This document shows, one piece after another, positions 51,339 to 59,409 of a stretch of DNA of 59,409 nt. The stretch spans positions 56,115-115,523 of the forward strand of contig NZ_BDQX01000230.1 in assembly GCF_003112455.1 (NCBI RefSeq). Reading direction: 5' to 3'. This DNA is from Paenibacillus agaridevorans. Lineage in GTDB: Bacteria; Bacillota; Bacilli; Paenibacillales; Paenibacillaceae. The notes below the pieces were generated by a model. It had not been told where the DNA came from and ran no database searches. It was given only the letters and a program-made list of their open reading frames with translations. The position numbers and the translations under genes were made by a program. Each line of letters starts with the position of its first letter. Position 1 is the first letter of the stretch.

Positions 51339-54300
51339 CTACTTTCCGCCTCGATTATTGGATCTATTTTTGGCGGCGAGCAGCCGGTTCATCGTTCCGG
51401 TACTATCTTGCTGCCTGGAAGAATTCGGATTCGCCGACTGAGATGCGGGAGGCTGCGGCTTGTTCGGCGAAACTCCATGCTGTGAATGTTCTTGTTGCGA
51501 ACGTTCTTGCTTCGCATCTGGCTTAGGCGCGGAGCCACGAAAGCTCGGAGGTTGAGCGGGAGGCGCCGTCGACCGAGTGCCGGAACGATCCAGAACCGAT
51601 GCGCTTTGCGAAGAAGACTTCGCCTCGGTCGATTGCCCAATTCCAGTTGGGACTTTGGCTTGCTCTTCCAACTGTTTCCTCGTAAGTTCCACGCCAGCAG
51701 CCTTCCCATTATCATCCGCTCCATAAAATCGGGAGCTGGCTGCCGCTTTTCGTTTCAACTGCTGAAGGGCGTTTGTTGTTGCCGGAGCGACTCCACCGTC
51801 CGCTCGCCCCACGACCTTGCTTCGCAATTGAAGCCGAGTTATCGCCTGGCCAACCAGCAACCTCCATGGAATCGATAATCGGCGCACCGCGATGTCCAAA
51901 AGCCATAATAATAAAATCGTAATCAGCATCTCTCGCGTCCAATCATACGCTTCCCTTCGAACCGTCTTATCGCCGCGAAAGGCTAATAGCGCATCCTCAA
52001 GTCCCAGCTCTCGCCCGCCTGTAAGGGATGCTATCCGCGCAAGCGTCTCTCCGCCTTTGTCATCCTGTATGCGATACTCCGGCGAATAAGGGATGACGAG
52101 ACCCGCCGTCTGTCCGCCTTCCGATACGTATTCGCCTTCCTTCGACACTTCTCCCACTTTTGCGAGATAGGCGCCAGGCTGCAAACTACCGATGGACGCC
52201 TCGTATTGCCCTGGCGCAACGGGCATCAGCTCCGTCGGTTCGGCGGAACCGCCCTTAGCCAATCCTTCGATTGTCGCACCAAGCTTCGTGCTGCCGCCTG
52301 CGCCAGCATCGCTGCTGCTTTCTACCTTTAACAACCCGGCTCCGCCCGTCATTTCGGCCGATACCCGGTAAGGCGTGCTGTCGAATTGCGGAAATGTCCA
52401 CTTCACCCATTCTGCGAACAGTTTCGGAAACGACTCCCACTGCATCCATTGCGGTGACCACTTGCCTGTGACGTCGCTTGTCCATGCAACGGTCCGCCCG
52501 GAGCCGTATTGCCATCTTGCCAGCACGGGATCTCCCTCCGGCGACCATAGCGCCACCTCGGCAAGCTCCTTGGAGGTTGTCGCGATATACGCCTGTAGGG
52601 GCGGTACGCCTTCCTTCCATAACGACGCCCATTCTCCGCTGCTGCCGATTGCCGGGACGAACTCGCCGTCTACCACATACGTTCTGGTCATCAGGACCGT
52701 CTCGCGGCTGAAAATGGCAGGTAGCGTACTTTGATCCCGCGTAAAATAATACCGGCCCTTCGCATCATTCGCCAGACGCTGGAGGAGCGCCTGATCCGCG
52801 CCGTCTCCAACCGCCACAGTCGACAGCGTCATCAGATGATCGTTCATGGCATCCGTGATGACGGAGTAATTCCCCGCGCTTCCGGACTGTCCGTCCGTCA
52901 GAAGAATCATATGCTTCCGTTCCGCTTCCAACTCAAGCAACCCTTGATAACCCGATTCCAGGGCCGTATAGATTTCCGTGCCGCCTTCAGGCTGAATGCC
53001 CTGAATGTTCTCGATGACGTCTTCCCGGTTCGACATCTTAGTCGGCTCGACGACCCACCAAGGCGCGGAGTCGAAGGCGACGACGCCTACCGTATCCTCG
53101 TCCCTCATCAGCTCCACGGTGCGAATGGCAGCTTCCTTGGCAAGCTCCAGCTTGCCGTCCGACATGCTTCCCGAACGGTCGATCACAAGGACAAGACCAA
53201 GCGAAGGAATCTTTTTCCTCCCCTCAAGATCCATACGGACGGGAAGCGCATCCTCGATAGCGGTTTTGAAGTAACCGCCAAGCCCGTAGGACTGCTCGCC
53301 GCCAAGCATCATGAGGCCGACTCCGTAATCGGAAACCGCGGAGCCCAGCCACTCCATAGGTTTCTCCGCAATGCGGGTTGCAGGGACATTATTTAAAATA
53401 ATGCTGTCATATGCCGCGTATTCCGCCAGCTCCTGGGACAACTGCTCAGGCTCAATCGTGTCAAAGCCGATCAAAGAAGAAGCAAGCGCTCCCTCCAGAT
53501 TGACGGATGATCCCGGATCTCCTTCGACGATGAGCACTTTGGGAGGACCATTGACGCGGCTAAAAGCATAACCGCTGTTGTTTGCCGCCTGCTCGTCTCC
53601 ATCGACGTGGATTTCGGCGCGGAATCTGTGGAAGCCGGGTTCAAGCGCCGTACTTTGCAAAATAAAGCTGTTATCGCCAACCTCCAGTTGTAAGTCGCTG
53701 ATGCTTAGCTGTTGATCGTTCTGGTAAATCCGTAGCTCGGCTTCCCCGGAGAAGGTGCTCTTGATTGTAATCTCGAAACCGAAGGTTTCGCCTTGCTTCA
53801 ATGAGGACGGCACCTTGAGCTGTTCCAATGCGGCATCGCGCTTCAGCGATGAAACGATCGGCACCACGTCTACGGCGATACCGGCGTCCTTCAGCATTCT
53901 GGCTGCGCGAATGGCATCGCCGCTGTTCTCCGAGCCGTCCGACAGAACGACAAGCCGTCCTCCCCCTTGTTCGCGAAGCATCGCGGCGGCAAGCTGAAGA
54001 CCTTTGGCCAGGTCTGTATAACCGTCCGACAGCCCCGTCCGGAAACGATAGTTATCCTCTTCGGCCAACGCTTCCGAGGTTAACCCGCGATCCACGACAG
54101 CGGACAGTCCGAACGATACGATGCCTCCTGCATCGCTATTGTCCTTGTCGCGCCAAGCCTCCGCGATCCATTGGCCAATACGCGGATCTTCATTCATGCT
54201 GGCCGAACGATCCGCTACGAACACCACGTTGCGTTGCTCTTGCGTGCGATAGGGCTGCACTTGCGCAAGCAGAAGTACGATAAGCAGCAGGATGATGGAA

Positions 54301-54428
54301 CGAATCGATATCGCCGCGACTTTACGCGCGCCTGAAAGTCGGCTTGCCGTCCGGAACATCCAAATGACATAAGCTGCCCATGCCACAAGCAGCCATAGAG
54401 CTAACGCATGCTCAACCGATATGCCCAC
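51339..54428 (-). CDS. Large membrane protein with two vWA domains and a glutamine-amidotransferase-like domain
   Basis: 1029 residues, last gene of the MoxR operon. Two N-terminal membrane helices (about 8-26 and 40-57). First vWA domain (about 65-200) with MIDAS DRSASMNED and VLSDGSEN. A beta-sandwich (about 205-285). A GATase-I-like fold (about 295-400, PPKVLIVEGDPGSS and LMMLGGEQSYGLGGY). A second vWA domain (about 410-590) with VLVIDRSGSMSDGK and LLTDGQSGS. A membrane helix near 850 and a 150-residue low-complexity Pro/Ser/Gln tail. GTG start at 54428, overlapping the preceding gene by 17 bases. MoxR/vWA systems act as chaperones or in stress and envelope functions; the specific client is unknown. 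Confidence 0.88.
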   Translation of the reverse strand: MGISVEHALALWLLVAWAAYVIWMFRTASRLSGARKVAAISIRSIILLLIVLLLAQVQPYRTQEQRNVVFVADRSASMNEDPRIGQWIAEAWRDKDNSDAGGIVSFGLSAVVDRGLTSEALAEEDNYRFRTGLSDGYTDLAKGLQLAAAMLREQGGGRLVVLSDGSENSGDAIRAARMLKDAGIAVDVVPIVSSLKRDAALEQLKVPSSLKQGETFGFEITIKSTFSGEAELRIYQNDQQLSISDLQLEVGDNSFILQSTALEPGFHRFRAEIHVDGDEQAANNSGYAFSRVNGPPKVLIVEGDPGSSVNLEGALASSLIGFDTIEPEQLSQELAEYAAYDSIILNNVPATRIAEKPMEWLGSAVSDYGVGLMMLGGEQSYGLGGYFKTAIEDALPVRMDLEGRKKIPSLGLVLVIDRSGSMSDGKLELAKEAAIRTVELMRDEDTVGVVAFDSAPWWVVEPTKMSNREDVIENIQGIQPEGGTEIYTALESGYQGLLELEAERKHMILLTDGQSGSAGNYSVITDAMNDHLMTLSTVAVGDGADQALLQRLANDAKGRYYFTRDQSTLPAIFSRETVLMTRTYVVDGEFVPAIGSSGEWASLWKEGVPPLQAYIATTSKELAEVALWSPEGDPVLARWQYGSGRTVAWTSDVTGKWSPQWMQWESFPKLFAEWVKWTFPQFDSTPYRVSAEMTGGAGLLKVESSSDAGAGGSTKLGATIEGLAKGGSAEPTELMPVAPGQYEASIGSLQPGAYLAKVGEVSKEGEYVSEGGQTAGLVIPYSPEYRIQDDKGGETLARIASLTGGRELGLEDALLAFRGDKTVRREAYDWTREMLITILLLWLLDIAVRRLSIPWRLLVGQAITRLQLRSKVVGRADGGVAPATTNALQQLKRKAAASSRFYGADDNGKAAGVELTRKQLEEQAKVPTGIGQSTEAKSSSQSASVLDRSGTRSTAPPAQPPSFRGSAPKPDAKQERSQQEHSQHGVSPNKPQPPASQSANPNSSRQQDSTGTMNRLLAAKNRSNNRGGK

Positions 54429-56415
54429 GGCGGTACACCTCCCACTCCAGCATAATCAAGCCAAGCAGCAAGACGGCTGCCCAATGGATCAAGGATTGCT
54501 GCATGCCGTTGTTTTGCTTTTGTCCGGCATTAACGGTTTGATTGTCTTCATCATCTTGTTGCACGGAGTGAAACGCAAGCTGTTCGCCAGAAGAAGAAGT
54601 AGAACGAACGGCCTTCAGCTCCTCCATATCCGGCGAAACGGCCAGTAAGCGGGAGGCGATCAGTTGGCCTGTCGCATCGCGTTCTTCCAGACGATAGAGA
54701 CCCGGCACATCGGGAACTCGTATTTGACTATCGTTCCGTTCCACCTCCAAGGCAGAGCTGCCGGTCTCTTGTTCGCGCGAAATGAGCTCAGGACCGTCCA
54801 GCTTCGCCCACCGGGCGGTCTCCGTCTCCGCTTGCAGCGCGACAGACATAGAAGACCCGGCAAGACCGGATCCCAGCTGGGGCAGCGAGCTGCCGTTCAT
54901 CCACTCCGCGGCTTGCACGATAAGAATGGGAAACTCCGGCCTAAGCGGCAGATCCGTGTCCTGCAGGTTAAAGGTAAATCGAAGGCGAGGACGTCCCTGC
55001 TCCGTTCCGGCAATAATTGCGGGATATCCCCCGTACGTAAGAACAGGATCTCCCCATGCCGCGTCTTGATTGCCAACCTCGTACAAACGCCCGATATGCG
55101 TGTCCTGCAAGGTAATATATGCCGTAACGGGATGCTCCAAGGCCTTCGCTTCCGTACTTGTCGGTACAACCGTGCCAGTACCATCCGTTACCGGATGATC
55201 CATATTCCATACCGGCATGCCGCCAAGCCAATCCGCCCAACCTGCCGATTCCTTCAGCTGTTCTAGCTGCCCATCTACGAGAACCCAGTCCAGGTCGCGG
55301 GCGATCTCCCCTGTCGGCGGAGGTTGATCGGGACTGCTTTTTACAATCTGAACGCCAGCCAGAGCAAGTGCTTTTTCCAGGAACATGTTGCCGCTAGTAA
55401 CAAGCAACGCTTTGCCTGTCTGAGTACCTTGCGGAAATTGGAATGCCATGTTATCCGCCGCAATGAAGTCCGGTTCGCCGCGAAGCTCCGCGGTATAGTA
55501 ATCGGCCGGAGGCAAGACGTCCGTCTCCTCGCTTTGCCAGCTCAGAGCATCCGTCTCCATATCCACTTCCGTACGGTAAACTTCGCCCTCATCCAGCACG
55601 AATGCCCTTATTGTCAAGTTATAGATTCGAGAATGCTCGCTATCATTGCGCACCGTAACGGTCGCAATTTGATGCCCCGGAGAGCTTCCGGATTCGCGCA
55701 GGCCAAAGCTCAGAATTGAGCCATTCTCAAACGGCGAGTCTGCCGCCTCTGAGGGTCCAGCATGCCATCGCTCCGTTTGCGCGTTCAGCAGCAGCTCCGA
55801 AGCTTCCTCCGCGTCGATCCATTCCCCGTCCGTCAGTACGATCGTCTGTCCATCCTCCCCGCCATGAAGGGAATCTGCAAAGGATAACGCAGCCGAGTTG
55901 TCTGATCTGCCGTAGAACGGAACGATGCCGTCCAGAATCTCGGCCAACCGTCGATGATCGCTCTCGCGAGACGCCAGAACCTCAGGCTCCGCGCCAGAGA
56001 CGACAAGCGAGATCGGTCTCCCGGACGGCTGCTCCGCCAGCCAAGCCCCAGCTTGCCGGAGTCCGTGCTCCAGTCTAGTCAAACCCTCGGGTCCTTCGTC
56101 GCCCCTACTTGCGCTCATGCTGCCCGAACGGTCGATAAACAACACGGCATGTCCATCCGGGGAGGCCGCCCCCCATCTCACGGGCTGCATTAGCGCAAGC
56201 ACTGCAATAAGCGCGGCAAGCAGCTGCAGGAGCAGCAGCCACCTGCTCCGCAGCTTCTGCCAAGGCCGGTTGGCTTCCTGCTCTCGAAGCAGGCGGTTCC
56301 ATAACATATGGCTGGGTACGACGGTATCGGTATATTTTTTTTTGAGGATGTACATAAGCGCGATAATAGGCAAAGCAACTGCGAACCAAGCGGATGCTGC
56401 CGATAGGAACTGCAT
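54412..56415 (-). CDS. BatA-type membrane protein with vWA domain
   Basis: 667 residues. N-terminal BatA-type helices (FAVALPIIALMYILKKKYTD and SRWLLLLQLLAALIAVLALM), then a vWA domain with an intact MIDAS (VLFIDRSGSMSASRG and IVLTDGEW). Beta-rich regions and a GATase-like segment follow (about 330-480), then a C-terminal helix (SLIHWAAVLLLGLIMLEWEV). ATG 56415 with GGGGG about eleven bases upstream. Works with the MoxR ATPase and DUF58 protein encoded just before it. Similar in plan to the next gene, probably through old duplication. Confidence 0.87.
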   Translation of the reverse strand: MQFLSAASAWFAVALPIIALMYILKKKYTDTVVPSHMLWNRLLREQEANRPWQKLRSRWLLLLQLLAALIAVLALMQPVRWGAASPDGHAVLFIDRSGSMSASRGDEGPEGLTRLEHGLRQAGAWLAEQPSGRPISLVVSGAEPEVLASRESDHRRLAEILDGIVPFYGRSDNSAALSFADSLHGGEDGQTIVLTDGEWIDAEEASELLLNAQTERWHAGPSEAADSPFENGSILSFGLRESGSSPGHQIATVTVRNDSEHSRIYNLTIRAFVLDEGEVYRTEVDMETDALSWQSEETDVLPPADYYTAELRGEPDFIAADNMAFQFPQGTQTGKALLVTSGNMFLEKALALAGVQIVKSSPDQPPPTGEIARDLDWVLVDGQLEQLKESAGWADWLGGMPVWNMDHPVTDGTGTVVPTSTEAKALEHPVTAYITLQDTHIGRLYEVGNQDAAWGDPVLTYGGYPAIIAGTEQGRPRLRFTFNLQDTDLPLRPEFPILIVQAAEWMNGSSLPQLGSGLAGSSMSVALQAETETARWAKLDGPELISREQETGSSALEVERNDSQIRVPDVPGLYRLEERDATGQLIASRLLAVSPDMEELKAVRSTSSSGEQLAFHSVQQDDEDNQTVNAGQKQNNGMQQSLIHWAAVLLLGLIMLEWEVYRRGHIG

Positions 56416-56461
56416 GCCGATATTGTCCCCCTTTCTTCATGATGCGAATGAGAACCAGCCG

Positions 56462-57538
56462 CTAAAGACGCAGCGTATTCGGTATCGTGGCAAGACTGGC
56501 TATTATATCGGAGATGGATCTGGATGTGTCGATAAAAACAAACGGGATGCCGCGATCCGCGCATAACCGTCTCAGCTCGTCCTGAAATTCTGCCAGCGTT
56601 TGACGGTATTGTCGCAGCAAGCCGCCTGACAACGCCACTTCCTTGCCAGTGCCGAGCTCCGCGTCGATCAACCTTAATTCCCCATCCAGGCGCGGATCGA
56701 GCTCCTGCGGAGACAACAATTGGACGAACACGACATGCTGACCGGCAGCTGCAAGAGCGAGCAGCGTCTCCGCGATCCCCGATTCATACCAGCCATCCGT
56801 AAACACCCAGCTCACCCCCGCTCTTCTGGGCAATCTCCCCGGTTGCCGAAAGGGCTTAGACAAATCGGAGATACTGGCATCTGCTTCCCGCGTCTCTGAC
56901 GGGTTAGGCGGAAGGGCTGCGGCTGAGCTCGTTGGTTTCTGATCTGAGATGCCGATACCTGCTCCCGTCGTCTCTGACGGGTTAGGCGGAAGGAATGCTG
57001 CCGGGTTCGCTGGTTTCTGATCGGCCAGATACCGAAACAGATGCAACGATGACGCGCGGCCGCCTGCCAGCCGCACACCTTCGTCCATCCATTGTCCGGC
57101 GAACGTTCGGACGGTGAGACGATCGCCGCCGCACAAGGCGGCGTATCCGACGGCTGCCGCCAGACGGAGGGCGCATGTCAGCTTATTGGCCTCTTGCCCG
57201 CCGAAATTTGACATGGAAACGGAAGTATCAATATACAACGTAGCATGCAGTTCCTGTTCATCCCAATATTGGCGAATGAACGGTTTGCCCGTTCGTCCGT
57301 ACACGTTCCAGTCGATCCGTCTAATATCGTCGCCAGGCGTATACGGTCTGTAATCCGCGAATTCCTGGGAGCCGCCGAGCGAGGTCGAGCGTCGTTTGCC
57401 TGCCAACGTCCCTTGTACGCGGCTTCCTCCGGCCAGACTCACTCGCTCCAGCTTTGCGAGCAGTCCGGACTCCGGGAACAAATAAGAGAAAGCCTCGTCT
57501 CCGCCCTTTATCTGCTGGAGCTCCTTCGTCGAAGTCAT
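56462..57538 (-). CDS. DUF58 protein with an internal 26-residue tandem duplication
   Basis: About 358 residues. The DUF58 core shows RSTSLGGSQEFADYRPYTPG and DDIRRIDWNVYGRTGKPFIR followed by a vWA-like fold (LYIDTSVSMSNFGGQ). In the middle is a tandem repeat: DQKPANPAAFLPPNPSETTG and DQKPTSSAAALPPNPSETRE, each about 26 residues, absent from typical family members. ATG 57538 overlaps the MoxR stop (ATGA), with GAGG upstream. Partner of MoxR; role unknown. Confidence 0.9.
   Translation of the reverse strand: MTSTKELQQIKGGDEAFSYLFPESGLLAKLERVSLAGGSRVQGTLAGKRRSTSLGGSQEFADYRPYTPGDDIRRIDWNVYGRTGKPFIRQYWDEQELHATLYIDTSVSMSNFGGQEANKLTCALRLAAAVGYAALCGGDRLTVRTFAGQWMDEGVRLAGGRASSLHLFRYLADQKPANPAAFLPPNPSETTGAGIGISDQKPTSSAAALPPNPSETREADASISDLSKPFRQPGRLPRRAGVSWVFTDGWYESGIAETLLALAAAGQHVVFVQLLSPQELDPRLDGELRLIDAELGTGKEVALSGGLLRQYRQTLAEFQDELRRLCADRGIPFVFIDTSRSISDIIASLATIPNTLRL
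56891..57046. repeat. 78-bp tandem duplication inside the DUF58 gene
   Basis: CGTCTCTGACGGGTTAGGCG recurs 78 bases later (56891 and 56969), and the following bases are similar. The period is a multiple of three, so the frame is kept and 26 residues are duplicated. The second half of each unit has diverged, so the event is not very recent. Confidence 0.8.
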
Positions 57539-58524
57539 CGCTTGGCCTCGATCTCGCGAATAATTGACATCGTCATGGCATCCGTATCCATCCCGAGCGC
57601 CTGCGCTTCGTAGCTGAGCACGATGCGATGCCGCAGAACAGGCAGCGCGACATCGCGGATATCTCCCCATGACACATGAAGCCTGGCGGAGGCAAGCGCT
57701 TTGACCTTCGCTACGGACACAAGCGCCTGCAGCGCTCGCGGTCCTGCTCCGAATCTCGCATATCGCTTGATCTCTTCCGGCGCATCCTCCTCGCCGGGAT
57801 GGGTCATCATGACAAGCTTGACTGCGTTATCCAGCACATCCTCGGAGACAAGCAGCTCCCTCGCCGCAGCTTGCAGCTCCAGCAGCTCGCTGCCGCTAAT
57901 GATCGTGCTCGCGCTTGGTTTCGCGCTTGTCGTCGTGCGGCGAACGATTTCCTTTAGATCTTCCCGCGTCGGATAATCCACTCCGATCTTCAACAGGAAT
58001 CGGTCCAATTGCGCTTCCGGAAGCGGGTACGTACCCTCCTGCTCGATCGGATTTTGAGTAGCCAATACGAAGAACGGCCGAGGCAGCTTATGCGTTTCGC
58101 CGCCAGCCGTTACCGTGCCTTCCTGCATCGCTTCCAGCAGCGCGCTCTGCGTCTTTGGCGTTGCGCGGTTAATCTCGTCCGCCAGCACGAGATTGCCGAA
58201 GATCGGTCCCGGCTGGAATCGCTGCGCTGCGGCTCCTGCCGCGCCGAAGTCGATCAGCGTCGTCCCCGTAATATCCGACGGCATCAGATCCGGCGTAAAT
58301 TGAATGCGGGAGAATTGCAGCGCCACGGCGTCAGCTACGGTACGGACCAGCATCGTTTTGCCTAGTCCCGGAATCCCCTCCAGCAGAGCATGTCCGCCTG
58401 CCACAAGACACCAAAGGAGCTGATCCACAACCGTACGTTGCCCCACGATTACCTTCCCGACTTCCTCCCTTAGCGCCGCAATCCGGCCCGCAGCCTCCGC
58501 AAGCTGCTCCTTCGACTCTATCAT
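57535..58524 (-). CDS. MoxR-family AAA+ ATPase
   Basis: 329 residues. Walker A LLEGIPGLGKTMLVRT (about 48-62), Walker B NLVLADEINRATPKTQSALL (Asp 116, Glu 117), sensor 1 FVLATQNPIEQEGTYPLPEA, and a C-terminal lid with RYARFGAGPRALQALVSVAK. ATG 58524 with GGAGG eight bases upstream. MoxR ATPases remodel or insert cofactors into partner proteins, typically with vWA proteins such as those encoded downstream. First gene of a four-gene operon; the palindrome array begins 85 bases before its start and may regulate it. Confidence 0.95.
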   Translation of the reverse strand: MIESKEQLAEAAGRIAALREEVGKVIVGQRTVVDQLLWCLVAGGHALLEGIPGLGKTMLVRTVADAVALQFSRIQFTPDLMPSDITGTTLIDFGAAGAAAQRFQPGPIFGNLVLADEINRATPKTQSALLEAMQEGTVTAGGETHKLPRPFFVLATQNPIEQEGTYPLPEAQLDRFLLKIGVDYPTREDLKEIVRRTTTSAKPSASTIISGSELLELQAAARELLVSEDVLDNAVKLVMMTHPGEEDAPEEIKRYARFGAGPRALQALVSVAKVKALASARLHVSWGDIRDVALPVLRHRIVLSYEAQALGMDTDAMTMSIIREIEAKR

Positions 58525-58576
58525 TGTTATTGCCTCCTCTTATGATCGCAGGGGCTTAGGGGTCCCTGTAGAATTC

Positions 58577-58940
58577 GGAATTTACGATTGACCATACGCG
58601 TTACGTTTGAGTATGAAATATCATATACATTGGTGTTGCCTGGTACTTTGATGAGTGATTGAGTATGATATTTCATACTCAATTGTGGTCAGAAGCTACT
58701 TATGGAGCAGACGTGTATGAAATTTCATACACATCTTTGACGATTACCCATACACAATACGTTTGTGTATGAAATATCATATACGATGGCGGTGCTTGGT
58801 TCTTTGACGAATGATTGAGTATGATATTTCATACTCAATTGTGGTCAGAAGCTACTTGTTGAGCAATCGTGTATGAAATTTCATACACAGCTTTGACGAT
58901 TACCCATACGCGATACGTTCGTTGTTGAAATATCATTTTC
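58577..58940. repeat. Array of seven 20-bp palindromes at exactly 52-bp period, in a 156-bp higher-order repeat
   Basis: Palindromic 20-mers start at 58609, 58661, 58713, 58765, 58817, 58869 and 58921. Three types alternate: GAGTATGAAATATCATATAC (or with GTG at the start), GAGTATGATATTTCATACTC and the perfect GTGTATGAAATTTCATACAC; the seventh is degenerate. The 32-base intervals also repeat every third unit (intervals 1/4, 2/5, 3/6 and the stretch before unit 1 match 3/6), so the real period is 156 bp = 3 x 52. Fifty-two bp is close to five turns of B-DNA, placing all sites on one face. No gene is present in 58525-59027. Confidence 0.9.
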
Positions 58941-58980
58941 GTCGTACAGGCAGGTCCTTCTGTTACGTACTACATGAATA

Positions 58981-59002
58981 CGCCGACCCGGGAGGGCCGG
59001 CG
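58981..59002 (-). terminator. GC-rich hairpin downstream of the glycine-rich gene
   Basis: GCCGACCC and GGGCCGGC (8 bp, one G-U) close a short loop 26 bases past the stop codon. There is no clear U-run, so it may be a weak terminator. Confidence 0.4.
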
Positions 59003-59027
59003 CGCAACACATGGAATCACGTAATCG

Positions 59028-59409
59028 TTAGTCCGGTTGTATTTGATCAAAGTATTGTTTGACTTTATCCTGCATACTGGCAGGCAGTTGAGTTCGTCCC
59101 AGTGTCCGCTTCGCTTCTGCGGCATATTCGCCGTACACTTCGTTGTATGGACGAGTGGTACCGTCGATCATCGGAGATTGTCCGCCATTCTGTGTGGTTC
59201 CACCGGTTGATGGACCAAAGTCGTTCTCAATCTGGCCCTCACCCTGCATACTTCTGGGCGTTGTCACCAATTCCCGACCGCCGACTCCTGATCCGGCACC
59301 AGAGCCTTGACCCGCTCCGCTGCCAGAGCCTTGGCCCGCTCCGCTGCCAGAGCCTTGGCCCGCTCCGCTGCCAGAGCCTTGGCCCGCTCCGCTGCCAGGG
59401 CTTGCCCCG
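59028..59409 (-). CDS. C-terminal part of a Gly/Ser/Gln-rich protein, start beyond the window
   Basis: Open leftward from the window edge to a TAA at 59028-59030. The visible part has about four copies of an eight-residue repeat GSGSGAGQ, then GSGVGGRELVTTPRSMQGEG, another low-complexity stretch and a conserved-looking end, YNEVYGEYAAEAKRTLGRTQ followed by LPASMQDKVKQYFDQIQPD. Short C-termini of this kind are found on proteins encoded near MoxR/vWA operons, but I cannot name the family. It is separated from MoxR by the palindrome array. Confidence 0.7.
   Translation of the reverse strand, partial: GASPGSGAGQGSGSGAGQGSGSGAGQGSGSGAGQGSGAGSGVGGRELVTTPRSMQGEGQIENDFGPSTGGTTQNGGQSPMIDGTTRPYNEVYGEYAAEAKRTLGRTQLPASMQDKVKQYFDQIQPD
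59293..59402. repeat. 24-bp tandem repeats coding for the GSGSGAGQ repeats
   Basis: GCCAGAGCCTTGGCCCGCTC followed by CGCT recurs at a 24-bp period about four times up to the window edge, with few differences. Such near-identical units expand and contract easily, so copy number may vary between strains. Confidence 0.85.

Noticed and set aside
52731-53396. Rightward open frame of 221 codons
   Set aside because: Antisense to the double-vWA gene; no start signal and no domain.
54664-55266. Rightward open frame of 200 codons
   Set aside because: Antisense to the BatA-type gene; Arg/Pro-rich translation typical of shadow frames in GC-rich DNA.
58577-58940. CRISPR array (20-bp repeats with 32-bp spacers)
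   Set aside because: The intervening pieces are themselves repeated every third unit and the repeats vary in a regular pattern; there are no unique spacers and no cas genes.
1-59409. Prophage, conjugative element, tRNA or rRNA genes
   Set aside because: No integrase, phage structural or conjugation gene and no tRNA- or rRNA-like sequence was recognised; the phage-tail-like segment in the beta-helix protein is not enough.

Overview
The window reads as a chromosomal stretch of a plant-polysaccharide-degrading, spore-forming Firmicute of the Paenibacillaceae (Paenibacillus/Cohnella type). The reasons are strong GGAGG ribosome-binding sites on almost every gene, many CUT1/Lpl-type sugar ABC importers, YesM/YesN two-component systems, Gfo/Idh/MocA oxidoreductases, a DUF5696 protein and CcpA cre-like sites. 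The genus is an inference from gene content; no rRNA, tRNA or phage gene was seen. Nearly everything is transcribed leftward (minus strand).

Layout, left to right. (1) 1-1220: an HD-domain dGTPase cut by the window edge. (2) 1.3-10.2 kb, cluster A: a sugar importer (two permeases, one lipoprotein), its YesM/YesN pair and two Gfo/Idh/MocA oxidoreductases. Two promoters in it carry the same about 20-bp box just upstream of the -35 position. (3) 10.4-11.0 kb: an IS1182-like remnant with matching terminal inverted repeats, the last codons of a transposase and six tandem 50-bp repeats. (4) 11.1-12.4 kb: three small genes and a frameshifted NagA-like relic. (5) 12.5-20.2 kb, cluster B: a medium-chain dehydrogenase, a GH78-like rhamnosidase, a CUT1 importer and an oxidoreductase that has lost 99 residues including the EKP motif. 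(6) 20.4-31.4 kb, cluster C: an alpha/beta hydrolase, a YesM/YesN pair, an SGNH esterase, a full-length paralogue of the damaged oxidoreductase, and an Lpl-type importer; tatA lies just upstream. (7) 31.5-50.3 kb, cluster D: one rightward AraC regulator, then leftward a lipoprotein SBP, a Tat-exported beta-helix lyase-like protein, an eight-gene operon (ATPase, very large CBM-SBP fusion, two permease pairs, NHL-YIP1 membrane protein, DUF5696 protein) and an acetylesterase. (8) 50.9-59.4 kb: a rhodanese, then a MoxR-DUF58-vWA-vWA operon. Upstream of MoxR lies an array of seven 20-bp palindromes at an exact 52-bp period, itself part of a 156-bp higher-order repeat; a Gly/Ser/Gln-rich protein is cut by the right edge.

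How the parts work together. Clusters B, C and D combine a rhamnosidase, two acetyl-esterase-type SGNH enzymes, an alpha/beta hydrolase, a pectate-lyase-like beta-helix protein, oxidoreductases and three or four importers. The simplest inference is a decentralised locus for an acetylated, rhamnose-containing plant polysaccharide such as rhamnogalacturonan; the substrate is not proven by sequence. Only one importer ATPase (MsmX/UgpC type) is present, so it probably serves all permease pairs. Four leftward promoters (upstream of the dehydrogenase, the beta-helix gene, the ATPase operon and the acetylesterase) share a box, a weak -35, an exact 17-bp spacer and a TA-A-T -10. Three of them also share an upstream cre-like site. 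This looks like one activator regulon, and the AraC regulator at 31.5 kb is the natural candidate. One of these promoters, together with the first codons of the ATPase gene, has been duplicated in front of the acetylesterase gene.

The strongest candidates for something undescribed are the helically phased palindrome array in front of MoxR, the duplicated promoter module and the unusual eight-gene cluster-D operon.
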